The notes beneath the pieces were generated by a model. That model saw nothing but the letters and a program-made list of their open reading frames with translations, had not been told where the DNA came from and made no database searches. Shown here piece after piece: positions 34,532-45,778 of a stretch of 64,000 bases of DNA (the first letter of the stretch is position 1; each line of letters begins with the position of its first letter). The stretch lies in NCBI GenBank assembly GCA_010909165.1, contig MU008155.1, positions 1,674,001-1,738,000 of the forward strand, written 5' to 3'. This DNA is from Anthoceros angustus (Eukaryota; Streptophyta; Anthocerotopsida; Anthocerotales; Anthocerotaceae). A program made the translations under genes and the position numbers.

Positions 34532-35978
34532 ATGGCTATCATGACGAATCATGCACCCTCACAAGAGGAGCTTTCTCCTAAAGCAAAAGGAGGAAGACTA
34601 CGATGTTGTATATTGACGATAAAAGCAACGAAAGATGACATTTTCAAACGAAAACCGGACTCCTAAAGAAGGCACAAGAGCTTTCCCAAATGTGTGGTGG
34701 AACTTGCCGTATGGTGCAATCGGTAATGCCGATAAAGAGTTTATGTAAGAATATGACGTGAGCTTTCAATGGAGTAATCGACCTAGACAATGAAGAAAGA
34801 CGAGAACGGAAGGAAGAACGATAAAACGATAATGGAAAGATATGCTACCGTGAGTCAAGAGACAAAAGAGAAAAAAATTGAATGTTCTTTCACTCACGCA
34901 ACAACTTATGAAAAAGAGGCAAGAGAACTCGAAAATGCAAGGTAAGGACTCTTATTGTTAAATATGCCCATTGATTTTCTTTATGTTTTACTTTTCAAAA
35001 GAAAGTTTTCATAAATGGCTTTAATAATCATTCTAATCAAAATAAAACGTCTCGTAAATAATAACAAAATGTTGAAGAAAAGTATAATGAACCGGATGGA
35101 AGCACATCCAAAATTTGAGACGGAACGTCTGCGCTTTTGAATTAGCGCCACGACGAACCGATGCAACCATTCGAGAACGGCCAATACAATGGAAATGAGA
35201 ATAGCAAAGATGAATTGGGGCAAAGTGGTGTGCCAATGCAATGTCAAGAACCCTTCAAAACTATGTTGGCCAATACAATGCAAATGACATTGACAATAAT
35301 AGCATGAATTGGGGCAAAGTGGTGTGCCAATGCAATGTCAAGAACCCTCTAAAAACTATGTTGGCGATATAATGCAAATGACATTGACAACAATAGCATG
35401 AATTGGGGCAAAGTGGTGTGCCAATGCAATGTCAAGAACCCTCTAAAAACTATGTTGGCCAATACATTGCAAATGACATTGACAATAATAGCATGAATTG
35501 GGGCAAAGTGGTGTGCCAATGCAATGTCAAGAACCCTCTAAAAACTATGTTGGCCAATATAATGCAAATGACATTGACAATAACAAAGATGAATTGGGGC
35601 AAAGTGGTGTGCCAATGCAATGTCAAGCACCTCTAAAAACTATGTGGGCCAATACAATGGCAATGAGAATCAAAATAACGACATGAATCGATCCTAGACA
35701 ATTTATAGGTCGAATCGATCCCCGCACAATTTGCAAAACGAGTTGTATAATATCAATGAGGTTCCAAATCACAACACAACCACAATATTTGAAAGGGTGT
35801 AAGGTTTGATGAGTTAGAGGAACCGTTATCTAGATGGAGTCATATGGAACACAACTTTCAAGGAGAAGAACTCCCGCATCTAGAAAAGATAGTTCAATCT
35901 TCACCCAATGAAAATACACGAGTGAGGATTTTGGTTATAATGATGAAGAATTTCAACTCATGGACCGATTCGCTTTAA
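34532..35978 (+). pseudogene. MADS-box-like gene, array copy 4 (frame-disrupted as assembled)
   Basis: The MADS exon, helical segment, intron and last exon are all present. Indels again split the MADS domain (tttcaaacgaaaaccgg) and remove a gt from tgtgtggtgtgg. Five 95-bp repeats, the last with aacaaagatgaattgg, which restores the frame NNKDELGQSG and suggests that the ancestral repeat was 96 bp long. The terminal exon is otherwise as in copies 2 and 3, with minor indels (gaaagggtg, ggaccgattcgctttaag). Confidence 0.7.
35205..35670 (+). repeat. 95-bp minisatellite in MADS copy 4 (5 repeats)
   Basis: Five copies; four with ctaaaaact (95 bp) and one or two shortened. Same register as in copies 2 and 3. 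Confidence 0.9.
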
Positions 35979-36280
35979 GATTAAGTTCTGGTCTCACCCA
36001 TGATTATTTAATTTACAGCAAATATAGAAATATCGGTTGAAGAAGCCATGATAAAACTAGATTTTACCATGAAATTTGATTCAATATTTTGATATAATAA
36101 AAAATTATATGTTTCATCATCATATTTTTCTTATTTTGAGTAATGTATGAAACTCGCACAACAAAAAAGAAAAAAGATGAATAGTTACCTAAGCCCCGAG
36201 TACTAGGGGGCAATACAACGCTTTGGTGATACAACATTGAGTGTAAAAAGAGAGGACAAAAGGATGATATCCTAGAAGAT

Positions 36281-36755
36281 CTCTTTTTCATAAATAAATT
36301 TAGTAATCATTCTAATCAAATATGAATCGTCCTCATAAATAATAATAAAATGTTGAAGAAAAGTTTAATGGATAAGGACACATCCAAAGTTTGAGACGGA
36401 AACGTATGCACAAGAATGTCTGCGCTTTTGAATTAGCCCTACGATGGCAAGGAATGCAACTAATCGAGAACTGGCCAATACAATGGGGATGAGAATTCGA
36501 TAACGGCCAATACAATGGGGATGAGAATTCCAGAACGGCCAATACAATGGGAATGAGAATTGGAAAAGGCTAATACAATGAAAACGAGAATTTGAGAACG
36601 GCCAATACAATGGGAGTGAGAATTCGAAAACGGCCAATACAATGGGAATGAGAATTGGCATGAATTGGGGGGAGAGTCTGGTGTGCCAATGCAATGTCAA
36701 AATTCCTTTAAAAACTATGTTGGCCAATAGAATGAGAATAACCACATGATCGGGA
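36281..36755 (+). pseudogene. Rearranged fifth MADS-unit fragment with a different minisatellite
   Basis: The unit's upstream sequence (ending aaaaggatgatatccta) is joined directly to the intron/last-exon region (aataataaaatgttgaag), so MADS box and linker are deleted. Inside the last exon a different short motif, gaacggccaatacaatggg(a/g)atgagaatt (~31 bp), is repeated about six times at 36460-36660, before one 95-bp-type repeat (gcatgaattggggg). Unlike copies 1-4 it also differs by many substitutions, so it is older or evolves independently. Confidence 0.75.
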
Positions 36756-36759
36756 GCAG

Positions 36760-38500
36760 AGGTGGGCAGGGGGTAAGAAGGCTAGGGCTGAGGGAAGGCT
36801 GACAGGAGCAGGAAACACGGGAGAAAGTGGAAGAGAGGACTGACCATCAGAAGGTACATTGACCATATATCCCCATCCTCAGGGAAAGGGAAAGGGAAAG
36901 GGAAAGATGTAGGAATCGCAGCAACCTCCGTCATCTGTAGATGCTGCCCAACACAGGCAGCCGAGGCCTTGCTCCCTTTCGTGGGTGAGACCCTCAGCCA
37001 TGGTCCGGAGCCAGCAGAGTCCTTTACGGTTCCACTTTCGTGGTCAGCAGAGGGCTGGGACGGCATGGTCTGCAGGATCGGGCCTGCCCGTGACCCAGCC
37101 CCCCCAACTGTCACGGGCCTGTCCAACGAACATAAGATGCCTGGGGAGGGGCATTCCAAGTTGCTGAGATTGATAATCCAATACATGGGAGAAAGCAGTA
37201 CAGATAGCACGCGTGCCCTTTCCAAAACTGCACAAGGCACTGAGAAAGCTAGATTCCTCCACCCAACCTGACTCTAGCATGGCCAGCTGGGAGTGGACAG
37301 GAGCTATCAACCTCCATAAAAACCACAAAGTGCACATGGACAACAGCCGGGGAGATACCATGATAGATAGCCTTCTTCACCCCTGACGCCAACAAGTCAA
37401 AAGCATGGTGCTTAGGCATGTCTGGGAAATCATGCAAGAACATAGTCAGTGCTTTCTGCTGAGCAAGGCCCCAGAGCTCATTGGCCGTGGGAACAGAGGT
37501 GGAAGTAGGGCAACATGCTGACCAGCGGTAGGGGCCCATACCTTGACCTGATACCCCCCCTCCATCGTCTTCCGGAGAAAGGTTCCAGCAAGCACAAGCG
37601 TGGAAGATTATACCCACAGGGTTCGCGGAAAAACCCAACAGCGGCAGTCGAGACTGAGTAAGCTGTGTATGAACCGGTGCAGAACCAGGAAAACCTCTAG
37701 TACCCGAGGCCATCAGCATACTGCGACACGGCGAATGCTGACAGCAATTCCGCTGAAGGTGTTTGGCCGGAATACTGGGGTAGTCGTGAATCTGGTGGTG
37801 AACGACACCTTGGTCTTCCGGGTCATCATGATCCGACGGTTTAACTTCAAAACAATGATCAGGATAATGTAGATGAATGCCGGATCAGACCCAACAACCT
37901 GATTGATGTAAGTAACGAGATCTCTCTCCGAGGGGGAGGCCCCGATGATCTTTCCCCAACACTGTGGATGAGGCGAGGTTCATCCGTTCATCCTGAACCA
38001 GCTTGTCTTTAATCCTGCGCTCCAGATCCGGGCGTAGCGCCACCGGGGGCGCGCCCAACCGAGATGACCGTGTACCGACGTACGAGCCTCGGCCAATGCC
38101 TTCCCCAGACGTGCCCGCACCGCCCACTGCAGCACGCAAGTGCCCAGCCGACGGAGATCCTTACCTGCTTCATCGAAATCAGAATCCTCGTCCGCCCAGC
38201 TGGCACCACCTTGAGTCCTCTCAGGGGATGTAGCCACCGCAGAAAAGGCCATAGAGACCAGGACAGGCGAGGACACCTGGGCCCTGCGCCATCGTTCAGA
38301 GCCCACATCGCCCGTAGTACGTCTCAACGACCGCTGAAACGCGTGCACCCACCCGCCTTTCGCGGACATCCCCTAGGCTTGCAGGTTGCAGGGGGTGCTG
38401 CTTCCTTCCCCGTTCCGTCGGCACCATTTTGTGTTCTCTGTTGGCTTTGGGGTGCTGCAGCTCCCTTTCTATCATGTCTTCAGCCCCTGCCCATTTTTTT
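36760..38500 (-). mobile_element. Retroelement-like remnant (gag/ORF1-like), low confidence
   Basis: GC-rich sequence unlike the AT-rich array on its left. Minus-strand frames, broken several times, contain ERRIKDKLVQDERMNLASS, LGKIIGASPSERDLVTYINQ and WADEDSDFDEAGKDLR, a style I associate with ORF1/gag proteins of streptophyte non-LTR elements. I see no zinc knuckle, RT or clear ends. It separates the MADS array from a further short stretch resembling array DNA at 38520-38740. Confidence 0.35.
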
Positions 38501-38519
38501 TCGTAAATGTATAATTTAA

Positions 38520-39472
38520 TGTCAACAATAAATGTTTATCTCACCGACGGATTTTATCTTGCATCATAATTTATGAAACTTATAGAAAACAAAAAAAACT
38601 CGATTAGGTTGACCGGTCTCGACCATTACCATTGGAGGGCAACACAGCGCAAGCTTGCTCTTCAACCATACAAACGAGAGCAAAATGAGGGGACACAAGA
38701 CTAGCGCTTTAGCAACACAACATCAAGAGCGAAATGAGGGGACACCAGACTAGCAGACTAGCAGACTAGCAGACCAGCAGACTAGCAGACTAGCAGACTA
38801 GCAGACTAGCTATAGCAGAGCCCACCGCTGCCGAAGCACACACAAGAGGACACACACCCAAGTGAGAGTGACTCTTCCAACTAGACCTTAGGTTGTGTGA
38901 AGTGCAGAGCTGATGTCATTGGCACCGTGGCAATCGAGCAGCTTCATCGTGGATGTGGATCTATAAATGAGAGCTCATGCACGATGCCGTTGCCAGCAGC
39001 CGGTACTCACGCCTGGTGTGCATCCTCAGTCCCGTTCAGGATCCAGCTACAGTCTTCATCAACATCTGGAGCTGATTGTCTGGAGGCACGACAGTGGGAG
39101 AAGTCTTTACAAGACCTGTTTTGAAGAAGAGGATAACCGTGATCAGTACCCAGGTTACTTGTTATCAGTTCAAATGTTTTGAGGAAAGTCCAGGTGTGGA
39201 GTATTCAAGTATTACCACATCTGTCTTCCCACATCTGTGCGGTCAGGTCCGAGTGAGAGAGAAAGAGTATCGATAACCCATTCGTTTTACAGCAGCCCCT
39301 GTTGCACCCCGGGCCCGTGAGGACGAACACCGTCTCACAGTCCCAACGCCCAACACGACAATCCATGAGCTACAATGTACCCTAAATTGTTGCCTTTCAG
39401 AGTGAGCTGCTTATACGTGAATTGGTGTTGCGGGTTGGAGCTTTGCCCACCCCAGTACATTACAGGTACAGG
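38520..39472. other. Intergenic, with decayed array-like DNA
   Basis: At 38560-38740 a stretch resembles the 3' part of the MADS unit (atttatgaaact, gagggcaacacagcgc, aacacaacat, gagcaaaatgaggggaca). The remainder has no recognised exon; the right end is the 3' flank of the minus-strand P450. Confidence 0.45.
38748..38812. repeat. 8-bp tandem repeat (ctagcaga)n
   Basis: About eight copies of ctagcaga with one ccagcaga variant. Confidence 0.9.
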
Positions 39473-41531
39473 CTACAGCTCCGTGATGAGTAGTTGCAAG
39501 CCGTACTGTGGCCGGATGCTCTGGACTTGGCCTGGGGCATGCCTGTAAGTTGGGGAGATGGCAAATTGGAAGTGGGTGAGGAGGGTGGCCAACATGGTGA
39601 ACGTTTCCATCAACGCAAACTCCTTTCCTAGGCAGTGGCGCGGACCACCGCCGAAAGTGCAGTACGCCATGAGGTCCTTGCTATAGGCAAATTTCTTCTC
39701 CCATCTTTCTGGCCGAAACTGGTCGTAGTCGTCACCCCATTGCTCTTTGCTCTGATGCAGCAGTGCGATGGGGACCAGAACGCACGTTCCCGGAGCCATA
39801 TCGATGTCCCCGATCTTGTGGGCTGTATGGCACTGGCGGAACACGTTGGACACTGGTGGGTACAGTCGATACACTTCCTTCATGAACATGTCCATCTGTT
39901 GACGACCGGCACAATCCATCCCACTCGTCGTTCAGTCGGGATTGGTCAAGGAGAAAAGACTAACTAAGGTCTGGAGACCTGTCCAGAATGGATGTTTCAG
40001 TACGCTGACCTGAGTCATTTGTCGGAAGGTGTCCATGGTGAGCCCGCTTCCATGGCACACATGAAGCACCTCTTGCCTCAGGCGTTCCTGCCACTCCGGA
40101 TGCTTTGACATGAGGAAAAGAGCCCAGGTGAGGCCCAGCGCTGTGGTTGAGTGGCCGGCCACGAAGATGGTTTTGCACTCGGACAGGAGCTGCTTCCGGG
40201 ACATGGTCGGGCTGCCACTCTTCCAGGCCTGTATCATCATCCCTAGGAGGTCATGGCCGTAGGGATGCTCCTCGTCGAAGCCGTTCAATGCATGTGCTTC
40301 CCCTGCGGCCCGAAGCCGCGCTTCCAAAATCTCCTCCAGCAGGCCGTTGATGTAGTTCTCGCGCTTCCAGTCCTTGGCGTTGCCAGGAGTGGGCAGGAAT
40401 CTGCAATTCAGGGGCCGGAGTACGCCAGTGGGATGAGAATTAAGCAGCCAGCCAGTGAAGATCGAAGCAGGATCATTCCCAGTACCACAGTCGATTGCAC
40501 ACTAGGATGTCTATTGCAGTGGTGATGATTTCAACCAACCTGTATCCTGGAATGAGGGGAACGATTGTGAAGAGCTTCTTCAGATTTCCTACGAAGAGCG
40601 GAGTGATGCTCTCGAAGGCCAGGACTCCCTTGCTCGTGGGTGCGCTGCCGGGCATGATGGCACCGAAGGCGGACCTGGCGATGATGTCCAGAGTTGTGGT
40701 GGACATCTCCATGCTCACCTCCACTTCTGCTGTCCCCCCGCCTTGCGCAATGCGCGCTCTCCATCGGCTGGCGACGCCATCGCTGCAGTCCTTGAAGTGA
40801 TGCAGAAGACCCTGCGATCACGTAATTTGCAATGGCCGGGGCCGGTACGGTCAGCGCCTTTGACGCCAAGAAAGGACCTGATCAGACAGGTCGTCTGTGT
40901 CACCAGTGGTATTCACCTTAAGATACGTCTTCTGGAAGGCGGGGTTGTGAATTTTGCGCTGCTGCTTCCACAAATCGCCATCGGAGAATACCAGGCCGTT
41001 GCCCAGCAGGCTCATCACCAGGTTGCGGATGACAGGCGCTTTGCGGTAATAGGCAGCCTTGGCCACCAGCACCTCCCTCACCAGCGCTGGCTCCGCTACG
41101 GTGAGCATGGTGGTCCATAGAATTTCGTGAACAAACACATTCCCTGCGGCCATTCATCACCGCTACCGGTTTCGAATTCAGACATCGGACCCCCCAGCAC
41201 TGGCGATAATGTACATAGAGACAGACAGGCTGTAGCTGGCTGAGACGATGGTCTTACCGTACTGCTTGGAGAAGGCGCAGGAATCGGGGAGAGTGATTTC
41301 GGATGTGAGCTGGTTCATGGGCACCGGGTTCTTCTGCATCGACTTGGCCAAGGCAGCCGTCATCTCCTGGTTATTGCCGACGATGGGGTGGAAGGTGGGT
41401 CCCCGAATTCCCTGCGCTTCGTACCACCTTCGCCTCTGCCTGGGGACGAACCAGATAGCGTGCAGGATGGTAGCCACCGGGAGGATGACGGCGCCCAGCA
41501 GGATGCAGCATGCGAGCAGAGCGGCCGCCAT
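39473..41531 (-). CDS. Cytochrome P450, CYP72-clan type
   Basis: Haem-thiolate monooxygenase anchored in the ER; substrate unknown. Five exons close in phase (41258-41531, 40917-41143, 40540-40811, 40010-40400, 39473-39895) for 528 residues. An N-terminal membrane anchor (LLACCILLGAVILPVATILH) is followed by RRRWYEAQGIRGP. Then come YLK after AFQK, an STTTLDIIARSAFG block (usual in the CYP72 clan), the I-helix oxygen-binding AGHSTT, the K-helix KEVYRLYP with the ExxR pair, FRPERW, and the haem loop FGGGPRHCLG with the Cys ligand. Clan members act on hormones, lipids or terpenoids; I cannot narrow it further. All key residues are intact. Confidence 0.95.
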
Positions 41532-41890
41532 TGGGCTGGCACTCTCCTCTACTTGGGGAGCAGAGTGCAGTCAGCAGACCTCGTCTACTGTGCAAAGCCA
41601 GTCGGAGGTGCACGAGATACTGTAACCTGTAGCTCGGTTGCCTGCCTTTCAAGCGCAACTTGAGAAAGAAGTGTTCGCCCTTGAGGCTTCAAGCACACTC
41701 TGCGCTGCACTTATTTGGAACCTGTCAAACTACACGACCACAAAGCCTGCTTGTGGAAATCAGGCAGGAGTTGTGGCAAAGTCTGGCTCGAGTCTGAATT
41801 TGAAGCCAGTGTGCGCAAGCAAGGAAACTCACTCAAGTCCCCCATCGCACAATTTCCTCGTATGTACATGGGAATTCAATGAGCCTGACG

Positions 41891-41936
41891 TGCAGAGTGC
41901 AGAGTGCCGGGTGCAGAGTGCAGAGTGCAGAGTGCG
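41891..41936. repeat. 7-bp tandem repeat (gcagagt)n
   Basis: Six imperfect copies of cagagtg. Confidence 0.85.
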
Positions 41937-41987
41937 GACAAGAGCATGCAGCCGGGCCAGGCCTGGCCCAGCATCCGGCCATCCGAC

Positions 41988-42074
41988 CATCCCTCCATCC
42001 CTCCATCCCTCCATCCCTCCATCCCTCCATCCCTCCATCCCTCCATCCCTCCATCCGACCATCCCTCCATCCCT
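41988..42074. repeat. 8-bp tandem repeat (ccatccct)n
   Basis: About eleven copies, one with ccatccga. Confidence 0.9.
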
Positions 42075-42432
42075 GTGGATGGCGCCGTCTGCCGCCCACA
42101 ACAGACATCCGCACATCCAAACGACGGCTCATGCGAACCCGCACTGAGATGGCGCCGCCGGCATCCATAACATGCCTCCCACGGAAATGGTGTGACCAAA
42201 TCAATGACTTTTATAAACACAAGAGACACGAACACAGGCACATATCGCCAGGGAGACGGCGCGATGGGGCATTACCGGGTACAGACCTATCCAACCCACG
42301 TGCGCTATTCCGCAACACAAACGCGGACGCTATCGGATTCTGGACGCGGACTCTATCAGATTCTGGACGCGGGAATGAACAGTACCTACGGAGGTAGGTT
42401 TGTTGGTACATGCAAGAATGAAGAAGACTATA

Positions 42433-42517
42433 AGGACGGACGGACGGACGGAGGAACGGACGGACGGACGGACGGACGGACGGACGGACGGACGGACGGA
42501 CGGACGGACGGACGGAC
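42433..42517. repeat. Tetranucleotide microsatellite (ggac)n
   Basis: About twenty units with a single interruption (gaggaac). Confidence 0.95.
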
Positions 42518-43163
42518 ATATGTACCGGATTTCCCACTAACCTTCTTCCACCTACTGTATGTACATATGCATTTTCAGAACTCACGTGGGCGACTGTAGC
42601 GCAGGTCGCCAGGTCGTCGTCGTTCCGTTGGCATGGTCTACGCTCTACATATGTACCAAGTCTACACACATGTATGTACGTAGGTCCTTCTCCCGAGTCG
42701 GGTCTGCAGAGCTGGTTACGGTGAAGACGGTGCAGAATTTGTTGCGACTTTGCGACCAGACCGGACTTTTGAGCTCCTTGACTCCTTGTTTCATCCATTC
42801 ACCGGTGAAAGTGGATCGACCATTGGTCAGACGCCAACTCCTTCACGCAATTAGTCAGGACGCGGTTGGGTTACAAGTTGGCTTGGCTCGCCACAACTGT
42901 CTACATATATGGGTCATCTGACAGCGCACACGTTACATCACAGCGGCCGATCAACTCATCACAAAAAGGTACACACATAAAGTAGGGCGCACACAACACA
43001 AAAGAAACGCGGCACGCTCCATAGTTGCAGCCTCCAGTTTTAAGGCCCTGACTCGCCTAAAACTGTGCACAACATGTCTACATGACACAAAACGATCAAG
43101 CATAGGTGCTGATGCCACTTGGACGGGATTTCCAGCGATCGTGACTTTTTATCTGGTTTGCGC

Positions 43164-44943
43164 TTAGCCAGGAACATAGTAGTCCATCTTGTCCACGGGC
43201 AGGTTTAAGATTGACGTCTCCACCTGAGAACGGTATAGTTATGAGAACAGCAACTAGAAAGTACAAATGCTACCTCACTCGATGCAACGACTCCGTACCT
43301 CGTCAAATGGAACAAAGACACAAGGAGCGAGGCCACGTCGATGAGAAATTGCAGGCACATCAGGATCATGGGTTTCATCGTCTTGCCAGTCATCAGCAAA
43401 CTCCAGCACACTTTCCTGATCTACATCCTCGCCCGTGCCAGTTGTCGTGATCCGCAACATATCAAGTCGGTTGTTGGCACCTGGAACTGTCCCACGCACT
43501 CTGCTCGACATCAAACACACTTGTTAACATTAATGCACACTTGTCAACATCAACCTACAAGGACCCTTCCAGGCCGGACTTACCTCAGTCGAAACCTCAG
43601 CATAGTGGGTTTCCGCCCTGAATACATGATGGCTGCATCAACCTGTTTGAACAAAACGGTAAGGAGGAAAACACGGACTGCCTGTGTATTCTGCTTGACG
43701 CTCAAATGCTCAGCCACCACAAAGAATTCAATGAATATGTAAGCACAGCTGTACCTGGTTGCTTGTGAGAGTGAATTGCCCCAAATAGACCGCATCAACT
43801 TTTGAAGGCCGGCCATGCATCACATTTGCCACCTCTTTTACACGTAGGGGAGAAGTCTGCCAACGAGGAGGTAAACATTGCTTACAGACAGAAGGTTTTG
43901 CCAACAATGTCCCCACATGAGCAAACAGCGAATCCCTTGATCCTACTAGGCATTCATCAAGGCATCGTACAAACCATTTCACACGAGCAAGAAATCTCAC
44001 CTTGTACACGAATTTGCCCCCAGGGAAGAACCGAAGGTACCGATAGTAACACACCTGAAACCAGTTTTCCTGACTACTGTCAGACAACGAGCCCCAGGAT
44101 AGACATGCTTTACGGGGACCACATTCACAAACGGGCAGGGCCACCAGCCAACAAAGCTTCAACCAAATACCAGATGAGCGGGACTGATGTTTCTCCACTC
44201 AGTAACTCCGGCCCTGATATATGTGTTCCGACTCACGTAAAGCCCTATACATGTACGACAAAACTTCAGCAACAACAGTTCCGGAGCGCCCCACAGAAAC
44301 AACCAGGAAAAGCCAGCAAATTCTTGGTCTCACAGGTAAACACAGACCATCAAATCGCAGCCTGGGTCGCTGAACCCACATTCTCCGCCAGGAACCTCCA
44401 TAACTCTGTTGAACAATTTTTTCATTCTCTCGAGTCCCGGTTATCTAGAAATCAGACGATGTGTGAATGAATCGACACGAATGGGTTAAATTGTTAAAAT
44501 CCTCTTCCGATTCAATCAGCAGCCCTAAACAAAACACGAAAAAACGTGGGAAGCAGAAAATTTTGGGTGCTTCCAAGCAAACAACATACCTGCCAAGCTT
44601 TTAGGCAAGTAGCACGCCAGAACTCAGGGTTCCTAAGAGCAAAATGCCATTTTCGACAGACACAAGCTGCTCGACCTAACGTATACGAAGACATCCGCGC
44701 GAAGACCTGGACGCCTTGAAAGGCAGGGACAAGCAGTGAGCACCAGGTCGACACAATTCTACAGAGCATCGTATCAATCCAACAATTAAATTAACCGGTT
44801 TACCTCATGGAGAAGTTCATCTGGAAGAATCCGATGGAGCAGGGCTGAATCCTGCGGAAGTTGGCTACTCGTGCTTGGCCTCACTCGCATGCCATACAAG
44901 CCTGTCGAGACGACAGCACTTAGTTCGCTAGAATCCAGCTGTT
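43164..44943 (-). CDS. F-box protein, FBXO9-like
   Basis: Substrate adaptor of SCF ubiquitin ligases. Exons close in phase: 44804-44943 (F-box start, [12 protein letters not shown]), 44590-44706 ([31 protein letters not shown]), 44348-44444 ([16 protein letters not shown]), 44171-44244 ([12 protein letters not shown]), 44001-44054 ([15 protein letters not shown]), 43755-43856, 43584-43642, 43299-43500 ([36 protein letters not shown]), 43164-43223 (ending KMDYYVPG). The order and motifs follow FBXO9 and its plant homologues. The amino terminus is unresolved: an in-frame ATG lies at 44890, but the exon stays open up to an acceptor near 44943, so upstream coding exons (perhaps between 44950 and 45350) are likely. 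An RBX1 gene, its SCF partner, lies 35 kb to the left; this is probably chance. Confidence 0.9.
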
Positions 44944-45778
44944 GCTAAGAGCCCAAACCCTTGCGCTGCATACAGAGAGACTTAAAGCGTCCGAGAAACG
45001 TACTCAGCCAAGGCCTGTTTGTTTCCAAATACTGCTTACTCCTGCTCCCAGCCATGCTGCGTTGTCAAACTGGAATGGCGAAGCCCGCAGCAGGTTCACT
45101 GTGACAAAGGTGACACCAGCGTTCAGACATGGACAAACGCACCTCCAACGAACAATCACGGAGCGGCAACAAATCACTGTATCCACGGACTCACCACGAC
45201 ACTATATTTCCTCCTGCATCTTCTGCGCCGCGCGCCGCATCTCGACAATTTTCACGCCCTCCGCTTCCGTGCAGCAGACCGCTCAGCTGCAGTGGTGCAC
45301 GTTACCCCATTTCGTGCGACAGCTCTAGCCAGGAGCCGGTGAAAGCATAAACGCAGGCGACGGGAAGTGAATTCAGAGCTACCATAGGCCAGACATCCAA
45401 GTGAACATAAGTTCTCCCAGGCGCACGCCACATAGGATAGCGAAAACACATGCCACACAAACAACCGCGGATTGGGAAAAGACGGGTACAGAAAACACAA
45501 AACCATATTCACAATCCAGCGTGAGGAACGCTCGAAATGTGGAAAAGCCACCCCCCAAGCTCCGGATTCATTACATCGTGATAAAATGTTAAAGCACTGG
45601 CCCTCGATAAACCTAAATCCTAGGCCTCGAACCCAACCGTCTACATACTGAAGGTGGACTGCCTAATTGACCTGTGCTCTTCCAAGCATGCTACACGGAA
45701 TCATTCATAGTGAAAGATAACTACCACAAATCAATAACAAAATTGACTTTTAGGCGGTGCTACTATTCCGAGACCCGC
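44944..45778. other. FBXO9-like 5' region and eIF3b 3' flank
   Basis: May contain one or two unassigned N-terminal exons of the F-box gene (open minus-strand stretches around 45040-45150 and 45190-45260) and the eIF3b 3' UTR on the right. No other gene seen. Confidence 0.45.

Larger units (their letters stand above)
27455..36755 (+). repeat. Head-to-tail array of four MADS-box gene units plus a rearranged fifth fragment
   Basis: The same ordered landmarks recur: the (tg)n tract then ggagagctttgaaggccggg at 27481, 29644, 31980 and 34313, and the start ATG at 27721, 29872, 32215 and 34532. Periods are about 2160, 2335 and 2330 bp; the first is shorter mainly because it has two fewer internal 95-bp repeats. 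Each unit has an upstream region with a TATA-like ctatttaaggg (from unit 2 on), a MADS-box exon, a helical linker exon, an AT-rich intron, a repeat-bearing last exon, and 3' sequence. The array is visibly AT-richer than its flanks. The fifth copy (36281-36755) joins promoter-like sequence directly to the last exon. Confidence 0.92.
41532..43163. other. Intergenic, rich in simple repeats
   Basis: P450 upstream region on the left, then three simple repeats (separate entries), then sequence without recognised coding content up to the stop of the F-box gene. The long frames here (Arg-Pro-Ser-Val and Trp-Arg-Asp-Gly-Gly type) are translations of microsatellites. Confidence 0.6.

Noticed and set aside
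28328-35283. Minus-strand frames with repeated His-Cys-Ile-Gly-like peptides in the MADS array
   Set aside because: Antisense shadows of the 95-bp repeats; no consistent length or conservation between units.
28385-35670. CRISPR-like regularly spaced repeats
   Set aside because: Repeats are contiguous without unique spacers, lie within eukaryotic-type genes, and no cas-like genes exist.
42211-42798. 195-codon frame with Arg-Pro-Ser-Val repeats
   Set aside because: Product of the (ggac)n microsatellite, open in all frames.
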